Source of the DNA: Paenibacillus glucanolyticus NBRC 15330 | GTDB lineage: Bacteria > Bacillota > Bacilli > Paenibacillales > Paenibacillaceae | Direction: 5' to 3' | Length of the DNA: 64,000 nucleotides | Assembly (NCBI RefSeq): GCF_004000885.1 | Contig: NZ_BIMC01000003.1 | Location: 124,001-188,000, forward strand | Shown: positions 16,375 to 24,546 of the stretch, one piece after another | Numbering within the stretch: position 1 is the stretch's first letter | Layout: every line of letters begins with the position of its first letter | The notes under the pieces: model-generated | Told to the model about the DNA's origin: nothing | The model's input: the letters and a program-made list of their open reading frames with translations, nothing else | The model's database searches: none | Translations under genes and position numbers: made by a program

Positions 16375-17652
16375 CTATTGCAAACGGACAATCTTCAAAC
16401 TCTGATCCTGCAGATGCTGAATGATTCGCGGCAAGGCATCCACAACCGCCTGCGATTCGTGCAGAAGAATAATGGAGCCGGAAGCCTCGATGTGCTGGAC
16501 ATAATCCAGGATTTTATCCTCGTCGCGAGTCAGCCAATCCTCAGGGTCCCGGTTCCAGAGCACCATTTTGTTGCCTTGGTGACGGCTTAATGCTTCGGTC
16601 TGGCCATCAAACGCCCCGTAAGGCGGGCGGAAGAGCACCAATTTCTCGTGCGTAATATTCTCAATGAGTTCAGCCACGCGGGTCAGTTCCATTTCCTGCT
16701 GTTTATAGGATAGGCTCGACATTTGGCTATGGGTCATGGAGTGGCTGCCGATCGAAAATCCATTGGCATGGATAGCCTGGACATAATCGGGATGTTTTTT
16801 CACATTGGTGCCCACAAAGAAGAACGTGCCGCCCACCCCATATTTTTGCAAGATGTTCATGATATCCACGGAGTGCTTGGAGGGTCCATCATCGAATGTT
16901 AGAGCTACATAGCCTTTGGGAATGCTGAAGCTGATAAACTCATCAAGCTCCAGATATGGAACGGTGTCAGAAGGAAGATGATGATCCTCCGGCTGTTTCT
17001 CAGTTTCCTCCTCCAGCGAAGCTACGGGTTTAGCCATTATCGTATGTCGGTTCTCGGCCAGCAGCTGGATGACCGTTTCTACCTCCACCGCGGCCGTTGT
17101 TGCTTGGCGGGGCTGAATGCCACTTGGATCTGAGTAATTAAATGAACTTAATAACAACACAAAGATCAAACTCATCATGGTTGCGCTTACCAGCTTTAGC
17201 GGAAGCCGATGCCTTTTCCTTCCGGAACGTCGGGCGTCTATACCCTCCTCGGTCGGTACTGCTATGGGTTCATCAGGCTCAGATCGATACGCAGACAGGA
17301 AGGGCAAAGTATGTAAGTCATCCAAACGCCTTGCATTCTTAATCGACTCTAATTCGTTTCTGAAAGAAACCGAGCACGCGAATTGAAACCGATCACTATG
17401 ATCACGATATGTACGCGTAATTAAACCCATGTATTGCTGTTGATTTACATCCCATACGGTTTGCAAGGATAATCGGTATTTGTGAATCCCGTTGAATTCC
17501 GACACGGCTGCTATATTCTCGATGGTATCGGTATCAGTGATCCATATTAGCTCTGCCGATTCAGTGAAGGACAGCTTGATTCGTAGACCGAAGACTTCGG
17601 AATCCCTCTCGATAGCCAGCAGTTCAATGACTTTTCCATAGGAGTCTGACAT
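16375..17652 (-). CDS. Transmembrane polysaccharide deacetylase with N-terminal cytosolic domain
   Basis: The 425-residue protein has an unrecognised, beta-rich N-terminal domain (1-125), a basic stretch, one membrane helix (152-171), a linker and a C-terminal NodB/CE4 domain (245-425). The CE4 motifs are complete: TFDDGP 252-257 (Asp254, Asp255), HSMTH with His304/His308, RPPYG 342-346, DPEDW 369-373 and LLHES with His398. The enzyme should remove N-acetyl groups from surface glycans such as peptidoglycan or PNAG-type polymers. A cytosolic domain of this size ahead of the helix is unusual for the family. GGGGGG lies about 6 bases before the ATG. It follows the coiled-coil gene by 41 bases, suggesting one transcript. 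Confidence 0.88.
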   Translation of the reverse strand: MSDSYGKVIELLAIERDSEVFGLRIKLSFTESAELIWITDTDTIENIAAVSEFNGIHKYRLSLQTVWDVNQQQYMGLITRTYRDHSDRFQFACSVSFRNELESIKNARRLDDLHTLPFLSAYRSEPDEPIAVPTEEGIDARRSGRKRHRLPLKLVSATMMSLIFVLLLSSFNYSDPSGIQPRQATTAAVEVETVIQLLAENRHTIMAKPVASLEEETEKQPEDHHLPSDTVPYLELDEFISFSIPKGYVALTFDDGPSKHSVDIMNILQKYGVGGTFFFVGTNVKKHPDYVQAIHANGFSIGSHSMTHSQMSSLSYKQQEMELTRVAELIENITHEKLVLFRPPYGAFDGQTEALSRHQGNKMVLWNRDPEDWLTRDEDKILDYVQHIEASGSIILLHESQAVVDALPRIIQHLQDQSLKIVRLQ

Positions 17653-17693
17653 GAAGGCCCCCCTTTCTCTAGATGTTAGATTACGGGCTGTAT

Positions 17694-18434
17694 TTATTCA
17701 GATGATGTGCTGGAAGCCGATGTCTTCGGTGAGAAGGAGAAGGACATTTTCTCGGTAAAATCATTGATGGTCTGCATCAGTCTGGCTTTATCATCCAGAA
17801 TATTCTGGTATTGCTCCGCGTATTTCTCGTTTGCGATCTCCAGCTCGCGGACCTTCTCTTCAAGCGAGCTGATCTTGAGCATGCTTTGATATTGTGAATG
17901 GTTAGCCTCTTCATAGAGCTTGTTATATTTGGCGGTCTCCGTTTCGAGCTGGTTGGAGAGCTTCTCGTACGCCAGGTTCGATGTCAGCTGATATTCCTTG
18001 TAGTCCTCAAGCAGCTGGTCGTAACTCATCTGTTTGTTGGTCAGCACATTCTCGAGCTCGCGGATCTCTTTGTTCTTCTCCTGAACGAGCTGATCTCTCT
18101 TGATCTGCTCGTGCTTATACCGGTTAATCGTTTCGTTTGCGGTTAAGAGCTGGTCCTCCAAGCCTTTATTCTTATAAGACAGCAATTGGCGTTCCTTCAG
18201 CATGTTCTCGATGGACACAATGACGTCAAGGCCGATTTTGTCCTGATTATCCTTGGAGAACAGATGTTTATTGCTCTCTGCAGCAGGCATCTCAGCCTCT
18301 ACGGAATAAGCCGTTTCCTCTTCTGCCGCTGCGGCGATCTCCTGGTATTCGGTGTTGTTCTTCTCGGGTTGGCTCTGATTCGAGCGAGCATTCTTAAACC
18401 AGACCATACCTTTTTTTTCTGTTTCCCTGGCCAA
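17694..18434 (-). CDS. Coiled-coil protein of unknown function
   Basis: The 246-residue product is acidic and hydrophilic and is almost entirely heptad coiled coil from about residue 75 to 225 (long runs of E, K, L, N, Q; few Pro or Gly). The last 20 residues are Ser/Thr rich. No membrane segment or catalytic motif is seen. Start TTG 18434 is chosen because AGGAG lies 8 bases upstream; an in-frame TTG at 18458 and ATG at 18407 lack good ribosome sites. It sits 41 bases before the membrane deacetylase gene. A scaffold or cytosolic partner for the deacetylase N-terminal domain is possible but is speculation. Confidence 0.72.
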   Translation of the reverse strand: MARETEKKGMVWFKNARSNQSQPEKNNTEYQEIAAAAEEETAYSVEAEMPAAESNKHLFSKDNQDKIGLDVIVSIENMLKERQLLSYKNKGLEDQLLTANETINRYKHEQIKRDQLVQEKNKEIRELENVLTNKQMSYDQLLEDYKEYQLTSNLAYEKLSNQLETETAKYNKLYEEANHSQYQSMLKISSLEEKVRELEIANEKYAEQYQNILDDKARLMQTINDFTEKMSFSFSPKTSASSTSSE

Positions 18435-18549
18435 AATATCAACTCCTATATATTTCAATGAATGTCATATGAGATTAGAGTAAAAGACCCTACTAATAGT
18501 CATCGGTAAAAACACCCTAAAAACTTTGCCCTGTTCCCTTGTGAAAACA

Positions 18550-18579
18550 AAAAAAAGCCCCACAGCGTTGTGGGGGCAT
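18550..18579 (-). terminator. Terminator of the GDPD gene (minus strand)
   Basis: GCCCCACA at 18557-18564 pairs with TGTGGGGGC at 18569-18577; on the minus strand the stem is followed by a run of T (A-run 18549-18556). Confidence 0.8.
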
Positions 18580-18662
18580 GAAAGCGGCAAATCAGCCGTT
18601 CCTTATGGACGAAAGAGCGGGGACTCTGATAGAAAAAAAGGATGTGCAGATGCTGCACTCCT

Positions 18663-19649
18663 CTATTCAGGCTTCTGAATGATCAGTTTCGGGGCGATGA
18701 CATCCACCCGATTCGTCCAAATTCCGCCGCTGTAATCGTCTGGCAGCCGCTGCAGATCCAGCTCGGAGTCAAAGCCCTCCGACCAGCCCCCGTCTCCGGC
18801 AACCAGGATGACGCGCGTATTGATGCTGTCCATCCGGTTCAGGAATTTATCGGGCCAGCCCCATAAATAGCGGGCATACTTCTCCGGGATGTGCAGCTGG
18901 GTGTTGCGGCAGACCGAGGGAATGTAACCGCTCCAGCCGGCTCCGGCGTAGGATACAAGACAGCTCTTGAGTGTATCCATCGACATGACGCGCAGAGAAG
19001 GCAGCTGCGATTTTAACGTACGAATCGGTTGATCGTCCCCGTAAACGGTCAGCTGGCTAAGACGCTTCAGCGGCAGCCCGGCCAGATAGTCCGCAAGCAG
19101 CTTCCCTTCCTCTGGGTCTGTGCTTTTGATATGGATAAGAAATTCCCCGTCCGGGAATTCCGTTAACACTTCCTCTAATGATGGAATCAGGCCCACGCCC
19201 TTGCCGCGGAACGGATAGGTGGCCCCTTGATCAGCCGTGTAGCCATACCCGATGTCTATTTTTTTCAGCTGGTCCATGGTATAATCCTTGACCGAGCCCT
19301 CCACATTGGTGCGGCAATCCAGAGTCCAGTCATGGAACACAGCGATCTGACCGTCCTTGGTCGGCTTGACATCCAGCTCCACGATATCGGCACCGGCCTC
19401 AAACGCAGCTTCCATGGACGGAAGGGTATTTTCCAGATAGGCATGCTCCGGCACATAGATGCGGGAAGCGGTGCAAGTGTCAGCCTCAATGCCCTCCATC
19501 GGGAAGGTCTGACCGAGCCCGCGATGGGCCAGCAGCAGCGGCTCTCCATGACGGTCTTCGGTGAATAGCGATGTATTATTAACAAATAGAAATACAAACA
19601 GAACGACAAAAAACAGTGTGATATTCTTCCATCTTTTTAGTGTTCGCAT
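18663..19649 (-). CDS. Membrane-anchored glycerophosphodiester phosphodiesterase
   Basis: The 328-residue protein has an N-terminal signal anchor (about 9-27) and a GDPD TIM barrel: LLAHRGLGQT (catalytic His-Arg) near 41, the metal-binding GADIVELDVKPTKDG near 90 and AVFHD near 106 with the second catalytic His. It cleaves glycerophosphodiesters outside the membrane to glycerol-3-phosphate and an alcohol. The insert between HRG and the ELD motif is longer than usual. ATG 19649 is chosen over an upstream TTG because GGGGGA precedes it at good distance. The C-terminal region is unlike short UgpQ forms and may set specificity. Terminator follows at 18579-18550. Confidence 0.88.
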   Translation of the reverse strand: MRTLKRWKNITLFFVVLFVFLFVNNTSLFTEDRHGEPLLLAHRGLGQTFPMEGIEADTCTASRIYVPEHAYLENTLPSMEAAFEAGADIVELDVKPTKDGQIAVFHDWTLDCRTNVEGSVKDYTMDQLKKIDIGYGYTADQGATYPFRGKGVGLIPSLEEVLTEFPDGEFLIHIKSTDPEEGKLLADYLAGLPLKRLSQLTVYGDDQPIRTLKSQLPSLRVMSMDTLKSCLVSYAGAGWSGYIPSVCRNTQLHIPEKYARYLWGWPDKFLNRMDSINTRVILVAGDGGWSEGFDSELDLQRLPDDYSGGIWTNRVDVIAPKLIIQKPE

Positions 19650-19841
19650 GATCCAATCCCCCAAAATCGTTTACAATAAGCAGTATAGTAGATTTGATTA
19701 ACTTCTCTCTCTAAGTTCTCTATTTCTTTCTCTTATTTAAATCTTAGTGATTTTGGGCGCATACTCAATGGCTGGAGCATGACAATTGCATAATAGCGAA
19801 CTGATAAATACGATAGGTAATTTAAGGAAACAGGAGGGAGC

Positions 19842-20537
19842 ATGATGGACAAATCCTCCTTTTTGATGGTGGAGCGGGGGAATCCCTACGAGCGTGGAGA
19901 CGTAATACCGTTAACCAAACCGATGATGGTGCTTGGCCGCAAGGGGCAGCACTTTCATCCGGATATTGCGTTTGATAATATTTTTGTGTCCCGGCGGCAT
20001 GCGGCGCTGCTGTATAGAAACGGGCATTTCAGCATTAAGGACCTGGACAGCAAGCATGGAACCTATGTCAATAAGGAGCGGCTGGCTCCTCAAGAGGAAG
20101 TTCCCCTTCAGCATGGGGATATCATTGTGCTGGCGGGCGATCTTATCGTGCTGTCCTTCTCGATTCTGAGCATGGATGAGACGATGGACATCACGCCGCT
20201 GATCAAACATCTGGCCGCTATTGAGACGTCCGGCGGATTTCAGCTGAACCCTTTTAAGCAGGAGATGGTATACGGCGAAGACGTGTACGCTTTTTCGGAA
20301 AAAGAGTACAAGTGCATGGAGCTGCTTATTCATCATCAAGGCCAGTTTGTGTCCAAGGAGCAGTTGAAGACCTACGTGTGGCCCGAGCGAAGCTGCAGCA
20401 CGGACGAAGTGCCCGACGTGAGCTCGGAGGAGCTGAACGCGCTGATCTATCGGGTGCGCAAGAAGACGCGGAATATTCTGGCGATTGAGAGCATCCGTGG
20501 AAAGGGTTATATCCTTCAGTCCGAAGATGAGCGGTAA
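19842..20537 (+). CDS. FHA domain fused to OmpR-type winged-helix regulator
   Basis: The 231-residue protein joins an FHA domain (about 12-110) with a C-terminal OmpR/PhoB-like winged helix (about 135-228). FHA residues for phosphothreonine binding are visible: LGRK near 32, VSRRHAALL near 50 and DLDSKHGTYVNKERL near 68. The winged helix shows FSEKEYKCMELLIHH and IYRVRKKTR...IESIRGKGYIL. It has no receiver domain, so DNA binding is probably governed by phosphothreonine recognition, as in mycobacterial EmbR (opposite domain order). AGGAGG lies before two adjacent ATGs (19842 or 19845). No Ser/Thr kinase gene is in the window. It is monocistronic with a terminator at 20573. Confidence 0.88.
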   Translation: MMDKSSFLMVERGNPYERGDVIPLTKPMMVLGRKGQHFHPDIAFDNIFVSRRHAALLYRNGHFSIKDLDSKHGTYVNKERLAPQEEVPLQHGDIIVLAGDLIVLSFSILSMDETMDITPLIKHLAAIETSGGFQLNPFKQEMVYGEDVYAFSEKEYKCMELLIHHQGQFVSKEQLKTYVWPERSCSTDEVPDVSSEELNALIYRVRKKTRNILAIESIRGKGYILQSEDER

Positions 20538-20572
20538 TCATGTTTGCACAATTCAGATAAAAAACAGACAGG

Positions 20573-20610
20573 CAGGCTCTTCCTCATTTTGCGGGAGGAG
20601 CCTGTTTTTT
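20573..20610 (+). terminator. Rho-independent terminator of the FHA regulator gene
   Basis: CAGGCTCTTCCTC at 20573-20585 pairs with GGGAGGAGCCTG at 20593-20604, followed by six T. Confidence 0.9.
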
Positions 20611-20758
20611 AGCTGAATTTACGGCAATGGGGAAGAGTGAAGCCATTTATTTTCAAGGATTATGGATAGCGAAAGGGAACCTGATGATGTGTATCGAAGT
20701 GTAACAGCATAGAATTTTGAATGGACCATTCAGAGAGGATGAGTATGGGAGCATGAAG

Positions 20759-22381
20759 ATGAAGCATGAACAACCGATCGGCATTGCCGTTAACCAGCTG
20801 GGCTACCGGAGCCAGGACACCAAGATTGCGGTTATCCCTGGTCAGGGAGGCCGTTATCATCTTGTAGATGATCAGAACGGCGAGACGGTTTGGCATGGGA
20901 GCACATCGCCTGCCATCGTGGATGCTGCCAGTGGGCAGACGGTAAGCCGGGGAGATTTCACGGGGTATGAAGCTCCAGGCACCTACCGGATCGAAACGGA
21001 GGATGGGCAGACCTCGGCTCCTTTTGTCATTGCGGAGTCAGTCTATGAGGATGCACACCGCGCATTATTGAAAGCGTTTTATTACTTCCGGTGCGGGATG
21101 GCCTTGGACGAGTTGCACGCTGGACCATGGAAGCATGATTCGTGTCATCTCACGCCTGCCATCGTTTATGGAGAGGAATCCAGGCAAGTGGATGCCTGGG
21201 GAGGGTGGCATGACGCCGGGGACTATGGCAAGTATGTCGTTCCGGGCGCCAAGGCGGTAGCCGATCTGCTGCTGGCCTTCGAGCTGTACCCGGAGGCATT
21301 TGCACAGCCGCTGCCATTGCCGGAAAGTGACGGCTCCATGCCGGATGTGCTCCATGAATGCCGGTATGAGCTGGAGTGGATGCAGCGCATGCAGGATGAG
21401 GAGTCGGGAGGGCTGTTCCACAAGCTCACGACTTTGCAGTTCCCGGGAGGAGACGTCATGCCGGAGGCCGATACGGCCGCACTGTACCTGTCGCCGATAT
21501 CGGCGACAGCAACCGGTTGTTATGCTGCCATTATGGCAATGTCGGCGCGGATCTACGCCCCTTACGACGAGCCCTTCGCTGCCAGCTGCCTGAAGGCGGC
21601 AGAACGCGCTTGGGCATGGCTGGCGGAACATCCGGATATGCCGGGCTTCCGCAACCCGGCGGATATTGCTACGGGTGAATACGGTGACGGTCAGGATGCC
21701 GATGAACGATACTGGGCGGCGGCCGAGCTGTATCGCACCACGGGTGAAGGGCGTTACCATGAGGCTTTCCAAGCGTTAGCCAAGCAGAATGCCTTCGGTA
21801 AATATGAACTGGGCTGGGCCGACATGGGCGGTTATGGAACCTTTGCCTATCTGATGTCGGAGCGGGAAGAAGACCCGGAATTGGCGGAAGTTTTGATGCG
21901 GGGTTTAATTCAACGTGCGGACGAGCTTGCCGCGGTCAGTGAACGGGACGGGTATGGTATTTCACTTCATCCGGATCAATACATCTGGGGCAGCAACATG
22001 CTGGTATTAAATCACGCGATGCTCCTGCTGATAGCGGGCAGATTGTCCGGCACCGAAGACTATGAGTCCCATGTGCATGAGCATGTACACTATTTGTTCG
22101 GAGCTAACGTGATGGGGATGAGTTACGTCACCGGGTACGGGGCGAAGCCGATCCTGTATCCGCATCATCGCCCTTCCGAAGGAGACGGCGTTAAGGCGCC
22201 CGTTCCCGGTCTCGTCTCAGGCGGTCCGAATAAGGGGCTTCAGGATGATTACGCGCTTAAGCACTTGGCAGGCAAGGCGCCGGCAGCTTCTTTTGCCGAT
22301 GTGATGGAGAGTTACTCTACCAACGAAGTGACCATCTATTGGAACTCGCCGGCTGTGTTGGTATTATCCCATTTTGTATAG
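20759..22381 (+). CDS. Glycoside hydrolase family 9 protein, no signal peptide
   Basis: The 540-residue enzyme has an N-terminal Ig-like CelD_N domain (about 5-90, starting IGIAVNQLGYR) and a GH9 barrel. Catalytic elements are GGWHDAGDYGKYV near 140 (nucleophile-activating Asp pair), YVTGYGAKPILYPHHRPS near 450 and TNEVTIYWNS near 525 (acid Glu). No secretion signal or carbohydrate-binding module is present, pointing to intracellular cleavage of imported beta-1,4 oligosaccharides (cellodextrins or chitooligosaccharides). ATG 20759 is preferred because GGGAG lies 7 bases before it; ATG 20753 and a TTG at 20717 are in frame. It stands alone between terminators. Confidence 0.9.
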   Translation: MKHEQPIGIAVNQLGYRSQDTKIAVIPGQGGRYHLVDDQNGETVWHGSTSPAIVDAASGQTVSRGDFTGYEAPGTYRIETEDGQTSAPFVIAESVYEDAHRALLKAFYYFRCGMALDELHAGPWKHDSCHLTPAIVYGEESRQVDAWGGWHDAGDYGKYVVPGAKAVADLLLAFELYPEAFAQPLPLPESDGSMPDVLHECRYELEWMQRMQDEESGGLFHKLTTLQFPGGDVMPEADTAALYLSPISATATGCYAAIMAMSARIYAPYDEPFAASCLKAAERAWAWLAEHPDMPGFRNPADIATGEYGDGQDADERYWAAAELYRTTGEGRYHEAFQALAKQNAFGKYELGWADMGGYGTFAYLMSEREEDPELAEVLMRGLIQRADELAAVSERDGYGISLHPDQYIWGSNMLVLNHAMLLLIAGRLSGTEDYESHVHEHVHYLFGANVMGMSYVTGYGAKPILYPHHRPSEGDGVKAPVPGLVSGGPNKGLQDDYALKHLAGKAPAASFADVMESYSTNEVTIYWNSPAVLVLSHFV

Positions 22382-22404
22382 GAAACATAGGGAATGCACA
22401 GAGG

Positions 22405-22444
22405 AAAAAGAAACGCCAAAGAGAGTCTCCGGCGTTTCTTTTTT
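22405..22444. terminator. Bidirectional terminator between GH9 and anti-sigma-like gene
   Basis: AAAAAGAAACGCC at 22405-22417 pairs with GGCGTTTCTTTTT from 22431, giving T-runs on both strands. Confidence 0.82.
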
Positions 22445-22505
22445 ACTAGTTTTCCAATCTGGTCCGGCTTGCCTAGTACATGGATTATCTCAAACGATTG
22501 ATTCG

Positions 22506-23561
22506 TTATTTCTTCGACGGTGCTTCATTTTTGTGCTCAATCACATGCAATACTTTCGGTTCGACAGCTTTTAGCATTTGTTCATTTGAAGTTTTGCCTG
22601 TTGGAGCATCGCCATGATGCTCTCCTTGAATTTGTGTATCAACCTGTGTTTGGGCGATGACATCGATCACCTGTTGTTTTGAGACGTTTTTAGAGGCAGC
22701 AACCTCCACAACGGAGTTCCCTTTGGCCAATTCTTCCTTCAATTCCGTTGCGCTCATTCCTAATAGGGCAAACAGTTTTGCATCATTCAAGAAGGCATCG
22801 GCAAAATAATCCGGCTTACCGTTCGTGGTGAAGAAACCTTCTACTTCAGCGTTGGAGGGCGCAGCCTCACCTCCGATCTGAGAAGCACTGATGGTATTGC
22901 CATGCACAAATATCTGGTAGAACGGCTCACTGGCTCCCTTTTTGCTGTAATTCAGCATCCACGTTTTTTGATCCGGGTTGTCCATTGGCTCCATAGCAAA
23001 CTCGTAATCTTCGACAGGGCCATACATTCTATTGATGAGATCATCTACCTTTGCCTTGATTTCCTGATCGGTCAGAGCCATGAGCGGCTTCTCCTTAGGC
23101 TCCCAGTTCTCTTGAATCACGTGTTCAATCGTACCCGACACACTGTTCATATGAAGGGTAATCGTTTTGCCCGTCCCTCCCTTTTCCCGCAGCATGATGC
23201 TGGTTTGAACGTCTTGAACGGTGCTTGCATTGACCATCTCGAACGATTTGGTTTCGGGAAATGCGCTATACAGCTTCTCAAGCGCTGCATTGCCAACCTC
23301 ATCCGACTTGATCTGTTCGGTAGTCATGGATGTTCTGGTAAGGATATCGATTAGGGGAGGAGCCGCAAATGCCGCAGTTGGAATCAGAATCGCCGTGGCA
23401 ACAATTCCGCTAATGAATCGTTTTTTCATCGTTTTTTTGCTCCTTTTGGGTTGGAAGTATTGTGAATAGGATTGTTCTATTCGTTTGGAAATGTCCGGGG
23501 GACACGCCGTAGCCTCTGCCTTTTTGTGCAGATGTTCACGGATTTTGTGTTCAATAGGCAT
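22506..23561 (-). CDS. Membrane-anchored putative anti-sigma factor, downstream of ECF sigma
   Basis: The 351-residue protein has a short basic cytosolic N-terminus (1-63; EHKIREHLHKKAEATACPPD), one membrane helix (about 66-83) and a long extracytosolic part with no motif I can name. Position, size and topology are those of anti-sigma factors paired with ECF sigma genes (a DUF3600-like relative is possible). Its ATG at 23561 overlaps the true end of the sigma frame (TGA at 23551-23553) by 11 bases, a typical translational coupling. The same frame is also open upstream through the sigma region-2 coding part, so without a frameshift a 539-residue sigma2-membrane fusion would be made. C-terminal terminator at 22405-22444. 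Confidence 0.65.
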   Translation of the reverse strand: MPIEHKIREHLHKKAEATACPPDISKRIEQSYSQYFQPKRSKKTMKKRFISGIVATAILIPTAAFAAPPLIDILTRTSMTTEQIKSDEVGNAALEKLYSAFPETKSFEMVNASTVQDVQTSIMLREKGGTGKTITLHMNSVSGTIEHVIQENWEPKEKPLMALTDQEIKAKVDDLINRMYGPVEDYEFAMEPMDNPDQKTWMLNYSKKGASEPFYQIFVHGNTISASQIGGEAAPSNAEVEGFFTTNGKPDYFADAFLNDAKLFALLGMSATELKEELAKGNSVVEVAASKNVSKQQVIDVIAQTQVDTQIQGEHHGDAPTGKTSNEQMLKAVEPKVLHVIEHKNEAPSKK

Positions 23562-24125
23562 TGATTTTTTCCATCCTTTCCGGGGGGAGATTCCGTAAGT
23601 TCTTTCGCAGGGCCGTAAGGCCTGCATGATATCTGGATTTGACTGTTCCCAGGGGGATTTCGAGCAATGTCGCGATTTCTTCAAGAGCATAGTCGTGAAA
23701 AAACGGAGGATAATCACCGTACGCTGTTTGTCCGTCAGCTGCTGGATTGCCTTCGATATCATCTGGTTCGTCTCATCCATGAACACGGCGGGCTGATCCC
23801 AGTGGGACTCTTCCCGCGAGAAGGCGCGGATACGTTCAAAAATTCGGAATCTCCGCCAGCTCTTAACCCGAAATCTCTGCACTTGTCGGATCACCAAGCC
23901 GTGCAGCCAGAAGTGGAATGGCCGGTTCGTATCGTAGTTTGCAAGCGAGGTCCACATTTGCATATAGATCTCATTCATGACATCTTCCCGATCCTGCGGG
24001 TGATCCACCAGAAAGGAAACGGTCCGGTAGACATCCTGGTAGGTAGCATCATACATCGCATGGAACGCCTGTTGATGCCCATCTTTCATTTGTGTAAGTA
24101 GCTGGTACATGTATTCACTTTGCAT
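23551..24125 (-). CDS. ECF RNA polymerase sigma factor requiring a -1 frameshift
   Basis: From ATG 24125 (AGGAGG 9 bases upstream) the frame encodes sigma region 2 (about 12-85: YDATYQDVYRTVSFLVDH, DREDVMNEIYMQMW) and the start of region 4 (LTDKQRTVIILRFF, to residue 143). Region 4 continues in the -1 frame as HDYALEEIATLLEIPLGTVK and then SRYHAGLTALRKN, ending at TGA 23551-23553, to give a normal 191-residue sigma factor. The switch occurs at a run of six T on the coding strand (23698-23703). Possible causes are a base missing from the homopolymer (mutation or sequencing error) or programmed frameshifting, since the site is T_TTT_TTC in phase. The family call is secure; whether the gene is intact is not. 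Confidence 0.8.
23697..23703 (-). other. Slippery heptamer T_TTT_TTC at the sigma frameshift point
   Basis: On the coding strand the zero-frame codons are CGT (Arg141), TTT (Phe142), TTC (Phe143). The seven bases T_TTT_TTC fit the X_XXY_YYZ rule, and a -1 slip at this point restores Arg-Phe-Phe-His-Asp-Tyr and the complete region 4. I see no clear downstream hairpin or upstream Shine-Dalgarno stimulator. Confidence 0.5.
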
Positions 24126-24546
24126 TCAGAGGGCCCTCCTGGGTAAGCAGCTTACACCCTATATTGTCTCTATGGCAGAAAAAGGTTCGGTCCCTCTTCT
24201 TATTTTTTTGCACAAGGCTAAAGCGCAAGAGGACAGCTATCGGTTCGTTGAACTTAGGAAGATAGGTGTACGGCTCCGTGAAATTCGCCCATTGGCAGGG
24301 TAATATCACTCATAAAATTGGAATTTACAGGGTGGTGCGGTCATGCGAATCTTCGAATGAAAACGCGAGCCATCATGTATTTTCAAAAAAACGACATGAT
24401 CCTTTTAAAAGTTGTCAACAATATTCTTGACGAAACCCGCTTTTCCTTTCGTTGAGCCTTTTGCCGGGCTGACTTAACATATAGATGTCAGAGCAAGGCG
24501 ACAACACAATATTCTATTGTTCAAATATGACTAGGAGGTCAATACG
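24126..24546. other. Divergent intergenic region, sigma gene / mannitol operon
   Basis: 421 bases. The left third holds the ribosome site of the sigma gene (CCTCCT at 24135-24140) and no convincing gene; small open frames at 24109-24309 overlap each other on both strands and lack ribosome sites. The right part holds the mannitol promoter and operator listed separately. Confidence 0.5.
24414..24480 (+). promoter_or_regulatory. Candidate mtl promoter and MtlR-type operator
   Basis: GTCAA at 24414-24418 and TTGAC at 24427-24431 form an inverted repeat spaced by 8, resembling the TTGNCA...TGNCAA layout of MtlR boxes. Downstream, TTGAGC at 24452-24457 and TAACAT at 24475-24480 with 17 bases between fit a promoter. 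The operator lies about 20 bases upstream of the -35, right for an activator. Assignment to MtlR is inference. Confidence 0.45.

Noticed and set aside
21065-21772. Minus-strand open frame of 235 codons inside the GH9 gene
   Set aside because: Shadow of a gene with full catalytic motifs; composition is that of antisense translation.
24355-24372. cre-like sequence TGAAAACGCGAGCCATCA upstream of mtlA
   Set aside because: Only the first half fits the CcpA consensus; the second half mismatches at key positions.
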